Shown: positions 7,871 through 15,570 of the stretch, one piece after another
Numbering within the stretch: the stretch's first letter is position 1
Layout: each line of letters begins with the position of its first letter
From: Clostridium sp. AM34-11AC
GTDB taxonomy: Bacteria; Bacillota; Clostridia; Lachnospirales; Lachnospiraceae
Reading direction: 5' to 3'
Assembly: GCF_003435375.1 (NCBI RefSeq)
Contig: NZ_QWGL01000040.1
Coordinates: 1-20,641 of the forward strand
Length of the DNA: 20,641 bases
Notes under the pieces: generated by a model
Told to the model about the DNA's origin: nothing
What the model saw: only the letters and a program-made list of their open reading frames with translations
Databases searched by the model: none
Made by a program: the position numbers and the translations under genes

Positions 7871-9260
7871 AAAACCATCCGTTGCCCAGAGTCTGGCTGC
7901 GGTGATCGGCGCAACTGCCCGTAAGGACGGGTATCTGGAGGGAAACGGCTGGCGTGTCAGCTGGTGCGTGGGCCATCTGGCCGGTCTTGCGGATGCAGAC
8001 AGTTATGATCCCAAGTATGCCAAGTGGCGATATGATGACCTGCCTATTCTGCCGGAGCATTGGCAGATGGTAGTGGGAAAGGATAAGAAAAAGCAGTTTG
8101 ATATTCTCAAAAAGCTGATGAACGCCTCGGATGTGGCGGAGGTAGTAAATGCCTGTGATGCCGGACGCGAGGGCGAGCTGATCTTCCGCAGCGTCTATGA
8201 GCTGGCAGGCTGCCAAAAGCCGATGAAAAGGCTCTGGATTTCTTCAATGGAGGACTTCGCCATAAGGGAGGGCTTTGCAAACCTGCGTCCAGGTGTAGAT
8301 TATGATGGACTTCGGGATGCTGCTCTCTGCCGTGCCAAGGCCGACTGGCTGGTAGGGATCAATGCCACAAGGCTTTTTTCCGTGTTGTACCACCGCACCC
8401 TCAACATCGGGCGCGTGATGTCTCCAACGCTGGCGCTCATTGTCCAGCGAGAGGCTGAGATCGACACCTTTAAGCCGGTTCCCTTTTATACCGTGGCGCT
8501 GGAGCTGCCCGGTCTTACCGTATCCGGGGAGCGCATGAGTGACCGAGCAAGCGCAGAGCAGCTGAAAGAAGCCTGTCAGGGTGCAGCTGTCACAATTAAA
8601 AAAGTGGAGTGCAAGGAAAAGTCCGAAAAGCCGCCTGCCCTCTATGACCTGACTACTCTGCAAAGAGATGCCAACCGCCTGCTTGGATTTACAGCCCAGC
8701 AGACCCTGGACTATCTGCAAAGCCTGTATGAAAAGAAGCTCTGCACCTATCCCCGTACTGACAGCCGCTATCTGACCGGTGATATGGCAGACAGCCTGCC
8801 GGTGCTGGTCAATCTGGTTGCCAATGCTATGCCGTTTCGCAAAGGGATCGCCATTACCTGTGATCCGCAGACGGTCATCAACGATAAGAAAGTAACCGAC
8901 CACCACGCAGTAATCCCTACCAGAAATCTCAAGGATGCAGACCTTTCTGCCCTTCCTGCGGGAGAAAAAGCGGTGATGGAGCTGGTGGCCCTGCGTCTGC
9001 TGTGTGCCGTAGCCCAGCCCCATATCTATTCGGAAACCGTTGTGATTGCCGACTGTGCCGGTGGGGAGTTTACCGCCAAAGGAAAAACAGTGAAGCACCC
9101 CGGATGGAAAGCACTGGAGGACGCTTACCGTGCCAAAATGAAGGATGCGGAGCCAAAAAAAGAGGGCGCAGAGAAAGCCCTGCCGGAGCTGACCGAAGGA
9201 CAGACCCTTTCGGTTTCTGCGGCAATCGTCAAAGAAGGCAAAAGCAGTCCGCCCCAGCAC

Positions 9261-9299
9261 TTTACGGATGTGATATTTTGTGAGCGTAAGGAGTGGATA
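9261..9299 (+). other. attL junction of the nested element
   Basis: TopB codons end in TTTACG followed by the GA core at 9267-9268. From 9269 the element arm reads TGTGATATTTTGTGAG and carries GTGGATA at 9293-9299, starting 24 bp inside the core. The right end has the mirror copy at exactly the same distance. Confidence 0.85.
9274..9279 (+). promoter_or_regulatory. -10 half (TATTTT) of the circle-joint promoter for the recombinase
   Basis: TATTTT lies 44 bp upstream of the recombinase ATG. In the integrated state the DNA 17 bp upstream is topB sequence (around 9251-9256, GCCCCA) with no -35 character. In the circular form, TTGACA from the right end (18921-18926) is placed exactly 17 bp upstream across the GA core. 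Tn4451 and Tn4453 are known to use such a joint promoter. Confidence 0.65.
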
Positions 9300-9322
9300 G
9301 GAATTGAAGAAAGGAGTTCAGC

Positions 9323-11245
9323 ATGAGAAGAAAAAAAGATAAAAGCAATGGCATTACTGCTTTGTATGAAAGACTGTCTCGTGATGATGATAATGCTGGA
9401 GAGAGTAACAGTATCGTTCATCAAAAGCAAATGCTTGAAGATTATGCTATAAAACATGGCTTTACGAATCTTGTTCATTTTACCGATGATGGTTGGAGTG
9501 GAGCGACCTTTGACAGACCTTCATGGAACAGACTTGTTGAAGGTGTTAAAAACGGAGAAATCACTGCCTGTATCTGCAAGGATATGTCCAGAATCGGCAG
9601 AGATCATCTGCAAGTAGGTTTTTTCACTGACATTCTGTTTAGAGAAAAGGAAGTTCGATTTATAGCAATCAATAATGGTATTGACAGTGACCGTCAAGAA
9701 ACCAGTGAGTTTGCCCCTTTTCTGAATATCATGAATGAGTGGTTTGTCAGGGACACAAGTAAGAAAATTAAAGCTGTACTGAAATCCAGAGGTTCTTCCG
9801 GCAACGCTCATACAAGTAATATCCCACCATACGGCTATTTGAAAGACCCCGAAAACCCCGACCATTGGATTATTGATGAAGAAGCTGCTGAAGTAGTCCG
9901 CAGAATTTATCGCATGACTATTGAGGGAAAAGGACCTTATCAGATAGCAAGAGAACTTTCAGAAGAAAAAATAGAAAGACCGTCTTATTATCTTGGAAAA
10001 AAGGGACTTGGAAATCATGCAAGCAACTATGACAAAGAAAATCCGTATATGTGGCGAGGAAATCAGGTTACTACTCTGATTGCCCGACCAGAGTATATCG
10101 GAAAGACTGTCAACTTCAGGACATTCAAAAATTCCTATAAGGACAAAAAGACGAAAAGGGCAGACAAGGAAGATTGGGTGGTTTTTGATGATACACAAGA
10201 GCCTATTGTCGATGAAGAAACATGGCTGCTTGCTCAAAAGTTAAGACAGAATGTAAGAAAAGCAGATCCTATGGGCGAGCCTAATGTTCTGACCGGAAAG
10301 ATTTACTGTGCTGATTGTGGTGCGCCGATGTATAATCACAGGCAGCGGAAAGGGCGAGAAAGAATATACTATACTGCCAAAGGCGAAAAAAGGACAAGTT
10401 ATTCCAATCCGGCAGATTGTTATGAATGTTCCACTTATAATCTTGCTTATCAGAAGTATGATCGTCACTGTACTTGCCACCATATTTCAACAAAAGCACT
10501 TAAAAGCATCATTCTGAAAACCATACAGGAGACTTGCCATTATGTTTCTTTGAATGAGCAGGAGTTTGTCTATTCTCTGCAAGAAGAATCGGCGATGAAA
10601 GATATTGCTGTTTCTGAAACTGTAAAAAACCGCATTGAAAGAAATCAGAAGCGAGTTCACGAACTGGATATGCTTATCAGGAAAATCTATGAAGATAATG
10701 TGATTGGAAGATTGCCGGACAGACTTTTTCAGAGTATGCTTACTGATTATGAAAATGAGCAGAACGAGCTGAACAAGATTATTGAGACTGACACCGCTGA
10801 TATGCAACGGATTATAGGCGGTCAAAATAATGTGGAGCGTTTTCTAAAGCTGGTCAAAAAGTATGAGAACATTACAGAACTTACTCCTGCCATGATAAAT
10901 GAATTTATCGACAAAATTCTGGTTCACGAGCCACAAGGAAAAGGTGCAGACCGCACCACAGAGGTGGAGATATATCTTAACTATGTCGGGCAATTTCAAG
11001 TACCTGTGGAGCAGCATGAACCAACCGAGGAAGAAAGGATTGCTGCTGAAAAAGAGGCGGAACGACTTCGCAGAAAACGAGAATCCAATCGTAAGTATAT
11101 GAAAAAGATTCGTGAGAAATCAAAAGAATTTGCGGAGCATGAGCGTATAGCAGAAGAAAAAAGCTCTGATAGCAATGTGTGTGTTGAACAGAACGCCACA
11201 AGCAAATCAAATCGGCAAAAAGTGAAAGGAGAAAAAATAGCATGA
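9323..11245 (+). CDS. Large serine recombinase, TnpX/TndX type
   Basis: The 640-residue product catalyses excision and integration of the nested element by two-base staggered cuts at GA. The N-terminal resolvase domain (about residues 8-165) has the catalytic serine S19 in LYERLSRDD and CKDMSRIGRDHL. The recombinase domain follows (PPYGYLKDPENPDHW...). A zinc beta-ribbon starts at C329/C332 (YCADCG) and has further Cys/His in CYECS and HCTCHH. A coiled coil and a DUF4368-like region (ENITELTPAMINEFIDKILVHEP) come next, then a very charged tail. The ATG at 9323 has AAAGGAG at 9310-9316. The gene lies 54 bp from the left element end, and its stop overlaps tnpV as ATGA. Expression is probably from the circle-joint promoter. 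Confidence 0.93.
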   Translation: MRRKKDKSNGITALYERLSRDDDNAGESNSIVHQKQMLEDYAIKHGFTNLVHFTDDGWSGATFDRPSWNRLVEGVKNGEITACICKDMSRIGRDHLQVGFFTDILFREKEVRFIAINNGIDSDRQETSEFAPFLNIMNEWFVRDTSKKIKAVLKSRGSSGNAHTSNIPPYGYLKDPENPDHWIIDEEAAEVVRRIYRMTIEGKGPYQIARELSEEKIERPSYYLGKKGLGNHASNYDKENPYMWRGNQVTTLIARPEYIGKTVNFRTFKNSYKDKKTKRADKEDWVVFDDTQEPIVDEETWLLAQKLRQNVRKADPMGEPNVLTGKIYCADCGAPMYNHRQRKGRERIYYTAKGEKRTSYSNPADCYECSTYNLAYQKYDRHCTCHHISTKALKSIILKTIQETCHYVSLNEQEFVYSLQEESAMKDIAVSETVKNRIERNQKRVHELDMLIRKIYEDNVIGRLPDRLFQSMLTDYENEQNELNKIIETDTADMQRIIGGQNNVERFLKLVKKYENITELTPAMINEFIDKILVHEPQGKGADRTTEVEIYLNYVGQFQVPVEQHEPTEEERIAAEKEAERLRRKRESNRKYMKKIREKSKEFAEHERIAEEKSSDSNVCVEQNATSKSNRQKVKGEKIA

Positions 11246-11625
11246 CAGAATTGAAACCACGAATCCATGATGAAAGCAATGGTCTGGACTATGTTCTTGT
11301 GGGCGATTACTATGTGCCGGACTTGAAGCTGCCGGAGGAACACCGCCCTATCGGTATGTGGGGCAGACTGCACAGGACATATTTGGAGCAGTACCGCCCT
11401 GCAAGGTTATCTGCCCTCTGTTTATCCGGCGAACTGCATACTTACCTTGCTGACCTGAACGAACAGGCAGCGGAAAGGTGCAGCCTTATCATTGAGCAGA
11501 TGAAACAAGCCGAGGGTGTGACCGAAACCATGAAAGCAGATAATCAGATGTTGTGGGTACAGTCCATAAACTCTATCCGTAACCGAGCCGAAGAAATCAT
11601 CAGACAGGAAATGATTTACTGCTGA
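11242..11625 (+). CDS. tnpV: TnpV family transposon-encoded protein
   Basis: The 127-residue product starts MTELKPRIHDESNGLDYVLVGDYYVPDLKLPEEHRPIGMWGRLHRTYL in pattern, the signature of TnpV, the protein encoded next to tnpX in Tn4451-type elements. GDYYVPDL and RPIGMWGRLH...YLEQYRP are the conserved blocks; the C-terminal half is helical (AERCSLIIEQMKQAEGVTE...). Its exact role is not established. It overlaps the recombinase stop by ATGA with AAAGGAG upstream (11224-11230), so the two are co-translated. A terminator hairpin follows at 11666. Confidence 0.87.
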   Translation: MTELKPRIHDESNGLDYVLVGDYYVPDLKLPEEHRPIGMWGRLHRTYLEQYRPARLSALCLSGELHTYLADLNEQAAERCSLIIEQMKQAEGVTETMKADNQMLWVQSINSIRNRAEEIIRQEMIYC

Positions 11626-11665
11626 TTTTATCAAGTCCAAAACCAACAATTTTATATCGTCAACG

Positions 11666-11709
11666 AAGCGACAGGTATTTCCTTATGAAGTGTCTGTCGC
11701 TTTTCATTT
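11666..11709 (+). terminator. Intrinsic terminator after recombinase-tnpV operon
   Basis: AAGCGACAG at 11666-11674 pairs with CTGTCGCTT at 11694-11702, a 9-bp perfect stem with a 19-nt loop, followed by TTCATTTAT. It separates the recombinase/tnpV unit from the small genes that begin at 11735. Confidence 0.65.
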
Positions 11710-11734
11710 ATCAAACTTTAAGGAGGAAAACACA

Positions 11735-11983
11735 ATGAAGATGAACCGGAATGAAATGGAAGCCCTTTATGCCTTTGGCTGTCCGAACCTGAAAGCAACT
11801 GTCGAGCGTTTGCGTATGGTGGCTGCCCTTGCACCCGATCCGGTGGCGAAGAAGCTGTTTTATATGCTTTCCGTCAAGCTGAGTGCTGAGGGTGTTGAAA
11901 GGTGGTATCGTTGCTTTTACCGCAGGCTGAGGGTGTTGAAAAACCGTAGGGAGGGCTGCTATGACGAGACTGACAAAGATTGA
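11735..11983 (+). CDS. Small conserved-type protein of unknown function (82 aa), 3' end probably altered
   Basis: The product starts MKMNRNEMEALYAFGCPNLKATVERLRMVAALAPDPVAKKLFYMLSVKL. It looks like a small helical soluble protein of the kind carried by clostridial mobile elements; I do not recognise a named family with certainty. The ATG at 11735 has AAGGAGG at 11720-11726. The C-terminal 30 residues are unusual: a 16-base direct repeat (11885-11900 and 11926-11941) is read in two different frames there, and the gene then runs 23 bp into the next one. The original stop may have been lost by the duplication. Confidence 0.7.
   Translation: MKMNRNEMEALYAFGCPNLKATVERLRMVAALAPDPVAKKLFYMLSVKLSAEGVERWYRCFYRRLRVLKNRREGCYDETDKD
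11885..11941 (+). repeat. 16-bp direct repeat with 41-bp period inside the 82-aa gene
   Basis: GCTGAGGGTGTTGAAA occurs at 11885-11900 and 11926-11941. The 41-bp offset is not a multiple of three, so the two copies are translated in different frames (AEGVER and LRVLKN). Confidence 0.8.
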
Positions 11984-12251
11984 GAAAGAAACAATCGTTC
12001 TCTTTAATGAGGGCGAGGACAAGGCAAATATCTACACCCACAACGCCGGATTGAAAAAGAGGTTGGCTGCTTTTGCTAAGAAGTACCCTGACCTTTGCCG
12101 ACTGGAAAAATCCAATGTTCAAGGCGGTGTTTCTTATGAGCTGGCAAAGTCCCGTCTGTCTATCCGTTTCCTGCCGCCTTACAGTGAGGAACGCAGACAG
12201 AAAGCCAGTGAATATGCGAAAAAGCATGGGCTGAACAGCCAGCAGGGATAA
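11961..12251 (+). CDS. Small conserved mobile-element protein, paralogue of the ICE gene at 19617
   Basis: The product has 96 residues. The pattern ETIVLFNEGEDKANIYTH...L..LAAFAKKYPDL......RLSIRFLPPYSEERRQKASEYAKKHG closely follows the 92-residue ICE protein at 19617-19895 (ETILLYNQAEPMAEVYTH...LAKKHPD...CVSVREPYSAERRKAASERAKAAG). The family is common in clostridial mobile elements next to topoisomerase or primase genes, and its function is unknown. It is basic at the C-terminus, which fits nucleic-acid binding (inference). The ATG at 11961 has GGGAGG at 11949-11954. The gene overlaps the previous gene by 23 bp. Confidence 0.78.
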   Translation: MTRLTKIEKETIVLFNEGEDKANIYTHNAGLKKRLAAFAKKYPDLCRLEKSNVQGGVSYELAKSRLSIRFLPPYSEERRQKASEYAKKHGLNSQQG

Positions 12252-12278
12252 TGTGATAATCAGGGCTGATATGCGGTT

Positions 12279-12306
12279 AAAATGTCAGGTGCAGACCTGA
12301 TGTTTT
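12279..12306. terminator. Imperfect hairpin after the small-gene pair
   Basis: AAAATGTCAGGT at 12279-12290 pairs with ACCTGATGTTTT at 12295-12306, with a two-base mismatch, around a GCAG loop. The short T run in the right arm makes a weak terminator possible. The rest of 12252-12404 shows nothing I can interpret. Confidence 0.4.
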
Positions 12307-12404
12307 GACCGTTGCCTATCGCCTGTGAGGAAAGTATCGGGGACTATGGATTTTGCGGAAATGTGCGTTATAGGTAAGTAAAAAACTACTTGATAGAGCG
12401 TGAA

Positions 12405-12433
12405 TTGAATTGTTCATATCGGTATGATATAAT
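12405..12433 (+). promoter_or_regulatory. Sigma-A type promoter of cargo gene 12467
   Basis: TTGAAT at 12405-12410 and a perfect TATAAT at 12428-12433 are separated by exactly 17 bp. The start codon lies 33 bp further on, with AGAAGGTGG between, so this cargo gene appears to be expressed independently of the element's other operons. Confidence 0.72.
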
Positions 12434-12466
12434 TTACTGAAATGAAGCAAGAAGGTGGACTTTTGT

Positions 12467-13216
12467 ATGAAAAAATTTTTGAAAATATTGCTAATCATTG
12501 TAGGAATAGTTTTTTTGATTTTTGCAGCGCTGATATGTATTGGACTGTTTGTTGATTATGATGACCATATTGAAAATGGTCGTTATACTTATGTTCCGGA
12601 AGATGACAATAAAGACAATGCATATGTCGAATTCAATTTGAGTGATTACGATAAAAAGGATTCTGAACTCATATATTATAGTTCTGTCGAAGAAGCTATT
12701 TTGAATTCTCCTTTGAATGCTGAAAATGAAGAATTTTCTGTTCCAGAAGATTTTCTTAATCATGTTGATGAAATATTGCATATATGGAATGGCAAACAGT
12801 ATGATACTATTTTCTATCGGGCAGGAAGCGATAACGATCCCGTTCAAGGTTTTGTGATGGCACGCTGCAAAAAACAGGTGGAGGAAGCAAGTGTACAATA
12901 TGCGTTTGTAAATGCTACACCAGCTACCACTACACCAGATACCACTTATGGGGGAGACTTCAAAAAATTTATCCATTTATCTTTAACAATAAGTGATATT
13001 CAACAAGACTTAAATCCAAATTATCCGGATACCAGATTCGTTTTTGGCTATGCACATGATAAAGAAATTTACTCATTAGAAGTAGAAGGTCAAAAGCCAG
13101 ATGGGATTATAGAATATGAAGAATATGGTAGAACGATGTATATGTGGTATTATAACGATTTGAAAAGCAATAAAAGAGGCGATTGTCTGAGCTACTCAGT
13201 AGATGTGCCAGAGTAA
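12467..13216 (+). CDS. Membrane-anchored extracellular protein of unknown function (cargo)
   Basis: The product has 249 residues. The N-terminus MKKFLKILLIIVGIVFLIFAALICIGLFV is a signal anchor or uncleaved membrane helix. The rest is acidic, soluble and probably outside the cell, with segments such as DFLNHVDEILHIWNGKQYDTIFYRAG and PDTRFVFGYAHDKEIYSLEVEG. I do not recognise a family. The GTG at 12455 is rejected as start because it lies within the ribosome site AGAAGGTGG; the ATG at 12467 is well spaced. The gene is strikingly A/T-rich compared with the small genes before it and the relaxase after it. It has its own promoter (12405-12433) and terminator (13273-13320), so it is a self-contained cargo insertion. 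Confidence 0.8.
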   Translation: MKKFLKILLIIVGIVFLIFAALICIGLFVDYDDHIENGRYTYVPEDDNKDNAYVEFNLSDYDKKDSELIYYSSVEEAILNSPLNAENEEFSVPEDFLNHVDEILHIWNGKQYDTIFYRAGSDNDPVQGFVMARCKKQVEEASVQYAFVNATPATTTPDTTYGGDFKKFIHLSLTISDIQQDLNPNYPDTRFVFGYAHDKEIYSLEVEGQKPDGIIEYEEYGRTMYMWYYNDLKSNKRGDCLSYSVDVPE

Positions 13217-13272
13217 TTTTTCAAATTGGCTAATCTGCCACAACTGAATATGAACGTTAAGGTCAGATGAAG

Positions 13273-13320
13273 AAACCGATGTATTGAGCGTAAAGCGATC
13301 ATGCGTCGGTTTTTCTTTTT
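13273..13320 (+). terminator. Intrinsic terminator after cargo gene 12467
   Basis: AAACCGA at 13273-13279 pairs with TCGGTTT at 13306-13312; ATG/CAT can extend the stem past a small bulge. A T-rich tract (TTCTTTTT) follows to 13319. It also lies at the very start of the structured relaxase leader, so it might act on leader transcripts as well. Confidence 0.65.
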
Positions 13321-13321
13321 G

Positions 13322-13577
13322 CAAAATAGTCCGGTGGACTGTTTTGTAAAACCGAAGGAACTGACGGAGCTTGGGACGGGGCGAAGTCAGTTTGTTCGGG
13401 CGGGAGTACGGAGGGTGCAACCCTTTGTGCATGGGTACAGGGAATGCAATATCCCTGTGCAGGTCAAGGGCGGCAGCCTTGCCCAGTTAAGTGGCGTTTC
13501 GCCACTTAGTACTGGGTATTACTTGACGCAGAAAGCCGCAAGGAATCAGCTTCGCTGCCCTTCTCCCCTGTCGGGGA
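13322..13577 (+). other. Array of inverted repeats upstream of the relaxase: oriT or structured-leader candidate
   Basis: At least five stem-loops follow one another: CAAAATAGTCC/GGACTGTTTTG (13322-13346, one T-G pair); AGGGT/ACCCT (13412-13424); ACAGGGA/TCCCTGT (13437-13458); CAAGG/CCTTG (13465-13481); and a long one, CCCAGT+TAAGTGGCG / CGCCACTTA+ACTGGG (13482-13516, 3-nt loop, 2-nt bulge). GTCAAG (13463-13468) pairs with CTTGAC (13522-13527) around the last two, giving a three-way junction. TCCCC/GGGGA (13564-13577) then stands just before the relaxase ribosome site. Relaxases of MobV type commonly act at an oriT directly upstream of their gene. A structured RNA leader is the alternative. 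Confidence 0.5.
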
Positions 13578-13603
13578 AATCAAAAAGAAAAGGAGGAACT
13601 CAT

Positions 13604-14836
13604 GTGAAATTAACAAGACACAATGGACGAGCCGGAAAGAATGGCGTTTATAATCCGAAGCACAATGACCGCAGTTTTGACATTGCCAACAGCGAACACA
13701 TTGACGAAGAACGAGCCAAACAAAATCTCTATTGGGACTGTTACAATGGCTTCCGCAATTTCAAAAATCCCGAAAAGGAAAATGAGCTGTCTGCCACTTT
13801 TGAAGATGTGGAACAGCTTTTTTATCGTCAGCGGTATCGTGATTTTGTGACCGGACAGAACGAAAGAAATGTGAAGAACCGACACCCTGAAAGAAATAAG
13901 GAAACCGGAGATTTACTCAAAAGCAAAAAGACCTGTCCAGAGGAAACGGTCTATCAGATTGGAACGCTTGATAATCATGTTCCACCGGAATTGCTCATTG
14001 AGATCGTCACAGAATTTATGGAAATCGTAAATGAGCGTTTCGGTTCTCATGTCCATATCCTGAATTGGGCTCTGCACTTGGATGAAAGTACCCCTCATAT
14101 TCACGAGCGTCATGTGTTCGACTGTGAAAATCAATATGGGGAGATTGCCCCACAACAGGAAAAGGCTTTGGAAGCACTGGGGTTTGAACTGCCGGAACCG
14201 GAGAAGCCTGTCGGAAGAAAAAATAACCGCAAGATGACTTTCGATTCAGCTTGCCGAGTGCTGCTGTTTGATGTGGCGAAAAAGCATGGCTTACAACTGG
14301 AAGAAGAACCGGAATATGGTGGTCGTGCATATCTGGAAAAACAGGACTATATTCTTTTCAAGCAAAAGGAGCAACTGGCAGCACAGGAGCAAAAGCTGGA
14401 AGAACTCACGATGAAGATTGAGGATGTGGAAGCTCTGGTGGACGAGGTTGCCGATATTGCCTATGACAAGGCGGTTGAGGTCGTTGCTGATACTGTGAAA
14501 CTGGAAACGCACAAGGAGGATATTAAGCTGGTGGAGCAGTCTAAGGCATGGGTTCTCTCCCCTGAGCGTAAGGCTTCAAAGAAAGAAATCGAGTATGCAA
14601 CGAAACGATTGGATGGCGTGATTGCCAGAATCACAAACGCTATGAAATCAACCATTCAGAAAATTCAAACCACGCTGATGAAACCGGAGGTCAAAAAAGC
14701 CGGAACGGAGCAAATCAAGAAGAAAGCCAAAAGTTCCATTATAGAGCAGTTGAGCCGAAAAAAGAAAGAAATGGCAGAGCGTGAAGTCAGCCGGACACTT
14801 CCGGCGAAAAGCAAAAAACAGGATATGGAACTCTAA
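13604..14836 (+). CDS. MobV/Pre-type relaxase (TnpZ-like mobilization protein)
   Basis: The 410-residue product nicks oriT and pilots the single strand during conjugation, here using a helper ICE. The key motif H-L-D-E-S-T-P-H-I-H lies at residues 158-167, the HxDExxPHxH signature of the Pre/Mob family. The N-terminus MKLTRHNGRAGKNGVYNPKHNDRS is a variant of the family's first motif. A coiled-coil and lysine-rich C-terminal half follows (LAAQEQKLEELTMKIEDVEALVDEVAD...). The start is GTG at 13604 with AAAGGAGG at 13589-13596. A longer frame from ATG 13301 would translate the hairpin region and is rejected. The last codons (MEL-stop) and the terminator behind them are copied twice downstream (15710 and 16444). 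Confidence 0.87.
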   Translation: MKLTRHNGRAGKNGVYNPKHNDRSFDIANSEHIDEERAKQNLYWDCYNGFRNFKNPEKENELSATFEDVEQLFYRQRYRDFVTGQNERNVKNRHPERNKETGDLLKSKKTCPEETVYQIGTLDNHVPPELLIEIVTEFMEIVNERFGSHVHILNWALHLDESTPHIHERHVFDCENQYGEIAPQQEKALEALGFELPEPEKPVGRKNNRKMTFDSACRVLLFDVAKKHGLQLEEEPEYGGRAYLEKQDYILFKQKEQLAAQEQKLEELTMKIEDVEALVDEVADIAYDKAVEVVADTVKLETHKEDIKLVEQSKAWVLSPERKASKKEIEYATKRLDGVIARITNAMKSTIQKIQTTLMKPEVKKAGTEQIKKKAKSSIIEQLSRKKKEMAEREVSRTLPAKSKKQDMEL

Positions 14837-14880
14837 AGCACTTGCTGTTTTCACTTTGAAAATGACAGGTGCTTTTGCTT
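14835..14880 (+). terminator. Terminator hairpin after the relaxase gene
   Basis: AAAGCAC at 14835-14841 pairs with GTGCTTT at 14869-14875, extended inside by CTG/CAG and TTTTC/GAAAA, then TTGCTTT follows. The relaxase stop codon overlaps its first base. The same hairpin is present in the two downstream repeat copies. Confidence 0.7.
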
Positions 14881-14922
14881 TAGGAAGCAAGAAAATATCT
14901 TCCATTCTTTAGGTTGATGAAG

Positions 14923-14928
14923 TATAAT
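14923..14928 (+). promoter_or_regulatory. TATAAT box of the lipoprotein cassette
   Basis: A perfect TATAAT lies at the 3' end of repeat copy 1, 76 bp before the lipoprotein ATG. The best -35 at 17 bp (TTCCAT) is poor. The identical box ends repeat copy 2 (15810-15815) before the next cargo gene, which supports a shared promoter role. Confidence 0.45.
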
Positions 14929-15003
14929 GATAGTAAGAAATTTTTTGTAATGACCTTAATCCAATAAGTGATTTTGCAATTATCAAGTAAAGGATGTAAT
15001 TAT

Positions 15004-15513
15004 ATGAAGAAAGTACTGTTGCTTTTCAGTGTGATTATTATACTCGGTTTAACAGGCTGCTCTAACAAATATTTCAATGACTGGTTTAGCTCTGAACAAA
15101 ATGAAACGGATAAGATGTGTCAACAAATTATCGAGGCATGTAAGCAACAGGATTCAGAGAAACTCAAATCTCTATTTTCCGAAGAAAGCAAAAAGAACAT
15201 TGAGAATTTAGACACTGAAATCTCTGCTTTTTTCGATTATATTGAGGGCAGTATCCAAAGTTTTGAGGGCGATTGTGCATCATCAAGTGAAAGCAACTAT
15301 GGTAAAAGGAAAACGGAATTGGATGGTATGTATCTCATATTGACAGAGAAGGAACGGTATTGTATGAATTTTTATATGTATAGTGAGGATGATGAAAATG
15401 CCCAAAATGTGGGGATATATAAAATTGAAATTGCATTAGAGAGCGAAGTGGCTGAGGATAATTTTATATGGGATAATCCCCCAAACGGTATTTTTGTTGG
15501 AGGACAAAATTGA
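15004..15513 (+). CDS. Lipoprotein, DUF5104-like (cargo)
   Basis: The product has 169 residues. The signal sequence MKKVLLLFSVIIILGLTGC ends in the lipobox LTGC with C19 as the lipidated residue, so it is anchored on the outer face of the membrane. The mature part has DKMCQQIIEACKQQDSEKLKSLFSEESKKNIENLDTEISAFFDYIEG in pattern, which fits recalled DUF5104 lipoproteins (a fold related to small ligand-binding or SnoaL-like domains is my guess). The ATG at 15004 has AAAGGA at 14989-14994. It stands alone between two boundary repeats, is A/T-rich, and is probably transcribed from the TATAAT at 14923. Function unknown. Confidence 0.78.
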   Translation: MKKVLLLFSVIIILGLTGCSNKYFNDWFSSEQNETDKMCQQIIEACKQQDSEKLKSLFSEESKKNIENLDTEISAFFDYIEGSIQSFEGDCASSSESNYGKRKTELDGMYLILTEKERYCMNFYMYSEDDENAQNVGIYKIEIALESEVAEDNFIWDNPPNGIFVGGQN

Positions 15514-15570
15514 TTTTTGTTATGAGAGAACATTAAAGTATAAATTTCGGATGGTATAAGAAAAACTGAC

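Larger units (their letters stand above)
7851..9326 (+). pseudogene. topB: DNA topoisomerase III, 5' part, cut by the nested element
   Basis: Type IA topoisomerases relax and decatenate DNA; ICE copies are thought to help transfer or replication. The start is MKLVIAEKPSVAQSLAAV at 7851. The TOPRIM domain shows E7 and DAGREGE at residues 103-109, and the catalytic tyrosine is Y300 in CTYPRTDSRY. ICE-encoded sequence ends at GQ...SSPPQHFTD, after base 9268; the last 19 or so residues (up to the stop at 9324-9326) come from the inserted element and overlap the recombinase start. The missing piece, including the core motif GLGTPATR and the zinc ribbon, is at 18937-19620. Joining 7851-9268 to 18939-19620 gives 2,100 bp, a 699-residue enzyme. 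A truncated protein may be made but should be inactive. The gene overlaps the upstream gene by 20 bp. Confidence 0.92.
14823..14929 (+). repeat. Cassette-boundary repeat, copy 1 (relaxase 3' end + terminator + -10 box)
   Basis: This 107-bp unit runs from ATATGGAACTCTAA, the last codons and stop of the relaxase, to GTATAATG. Copy 2 (15710-15816) has the same length and differs at only a few positions. Copy 3 (16444-16498) matches the first half only. Confidence 0.88.

Noticed and set aside
9000..9326. Natural C-terminus of a short topoisomerase at 9326
   Set aside because: The last residues after HFTD are unlike any topoisomerase, are encoded by the inserted element's end, and the exact continuation is found at 18937.
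13437..13527. tRNA or riboswitch in the hairpin region before the relaxase
   Set aside because: No cloverleaf with the conserved T and anticodon arms, and no known ligand-binding core that I could recognise.
13301..13603. 101-codon N-terminal extension of the relaxase
   Set aside because: This part is a chain of inverted repeats starting inside a terminator. The GTG at 13604 has a strong ribosome site and the usual N-terminus.
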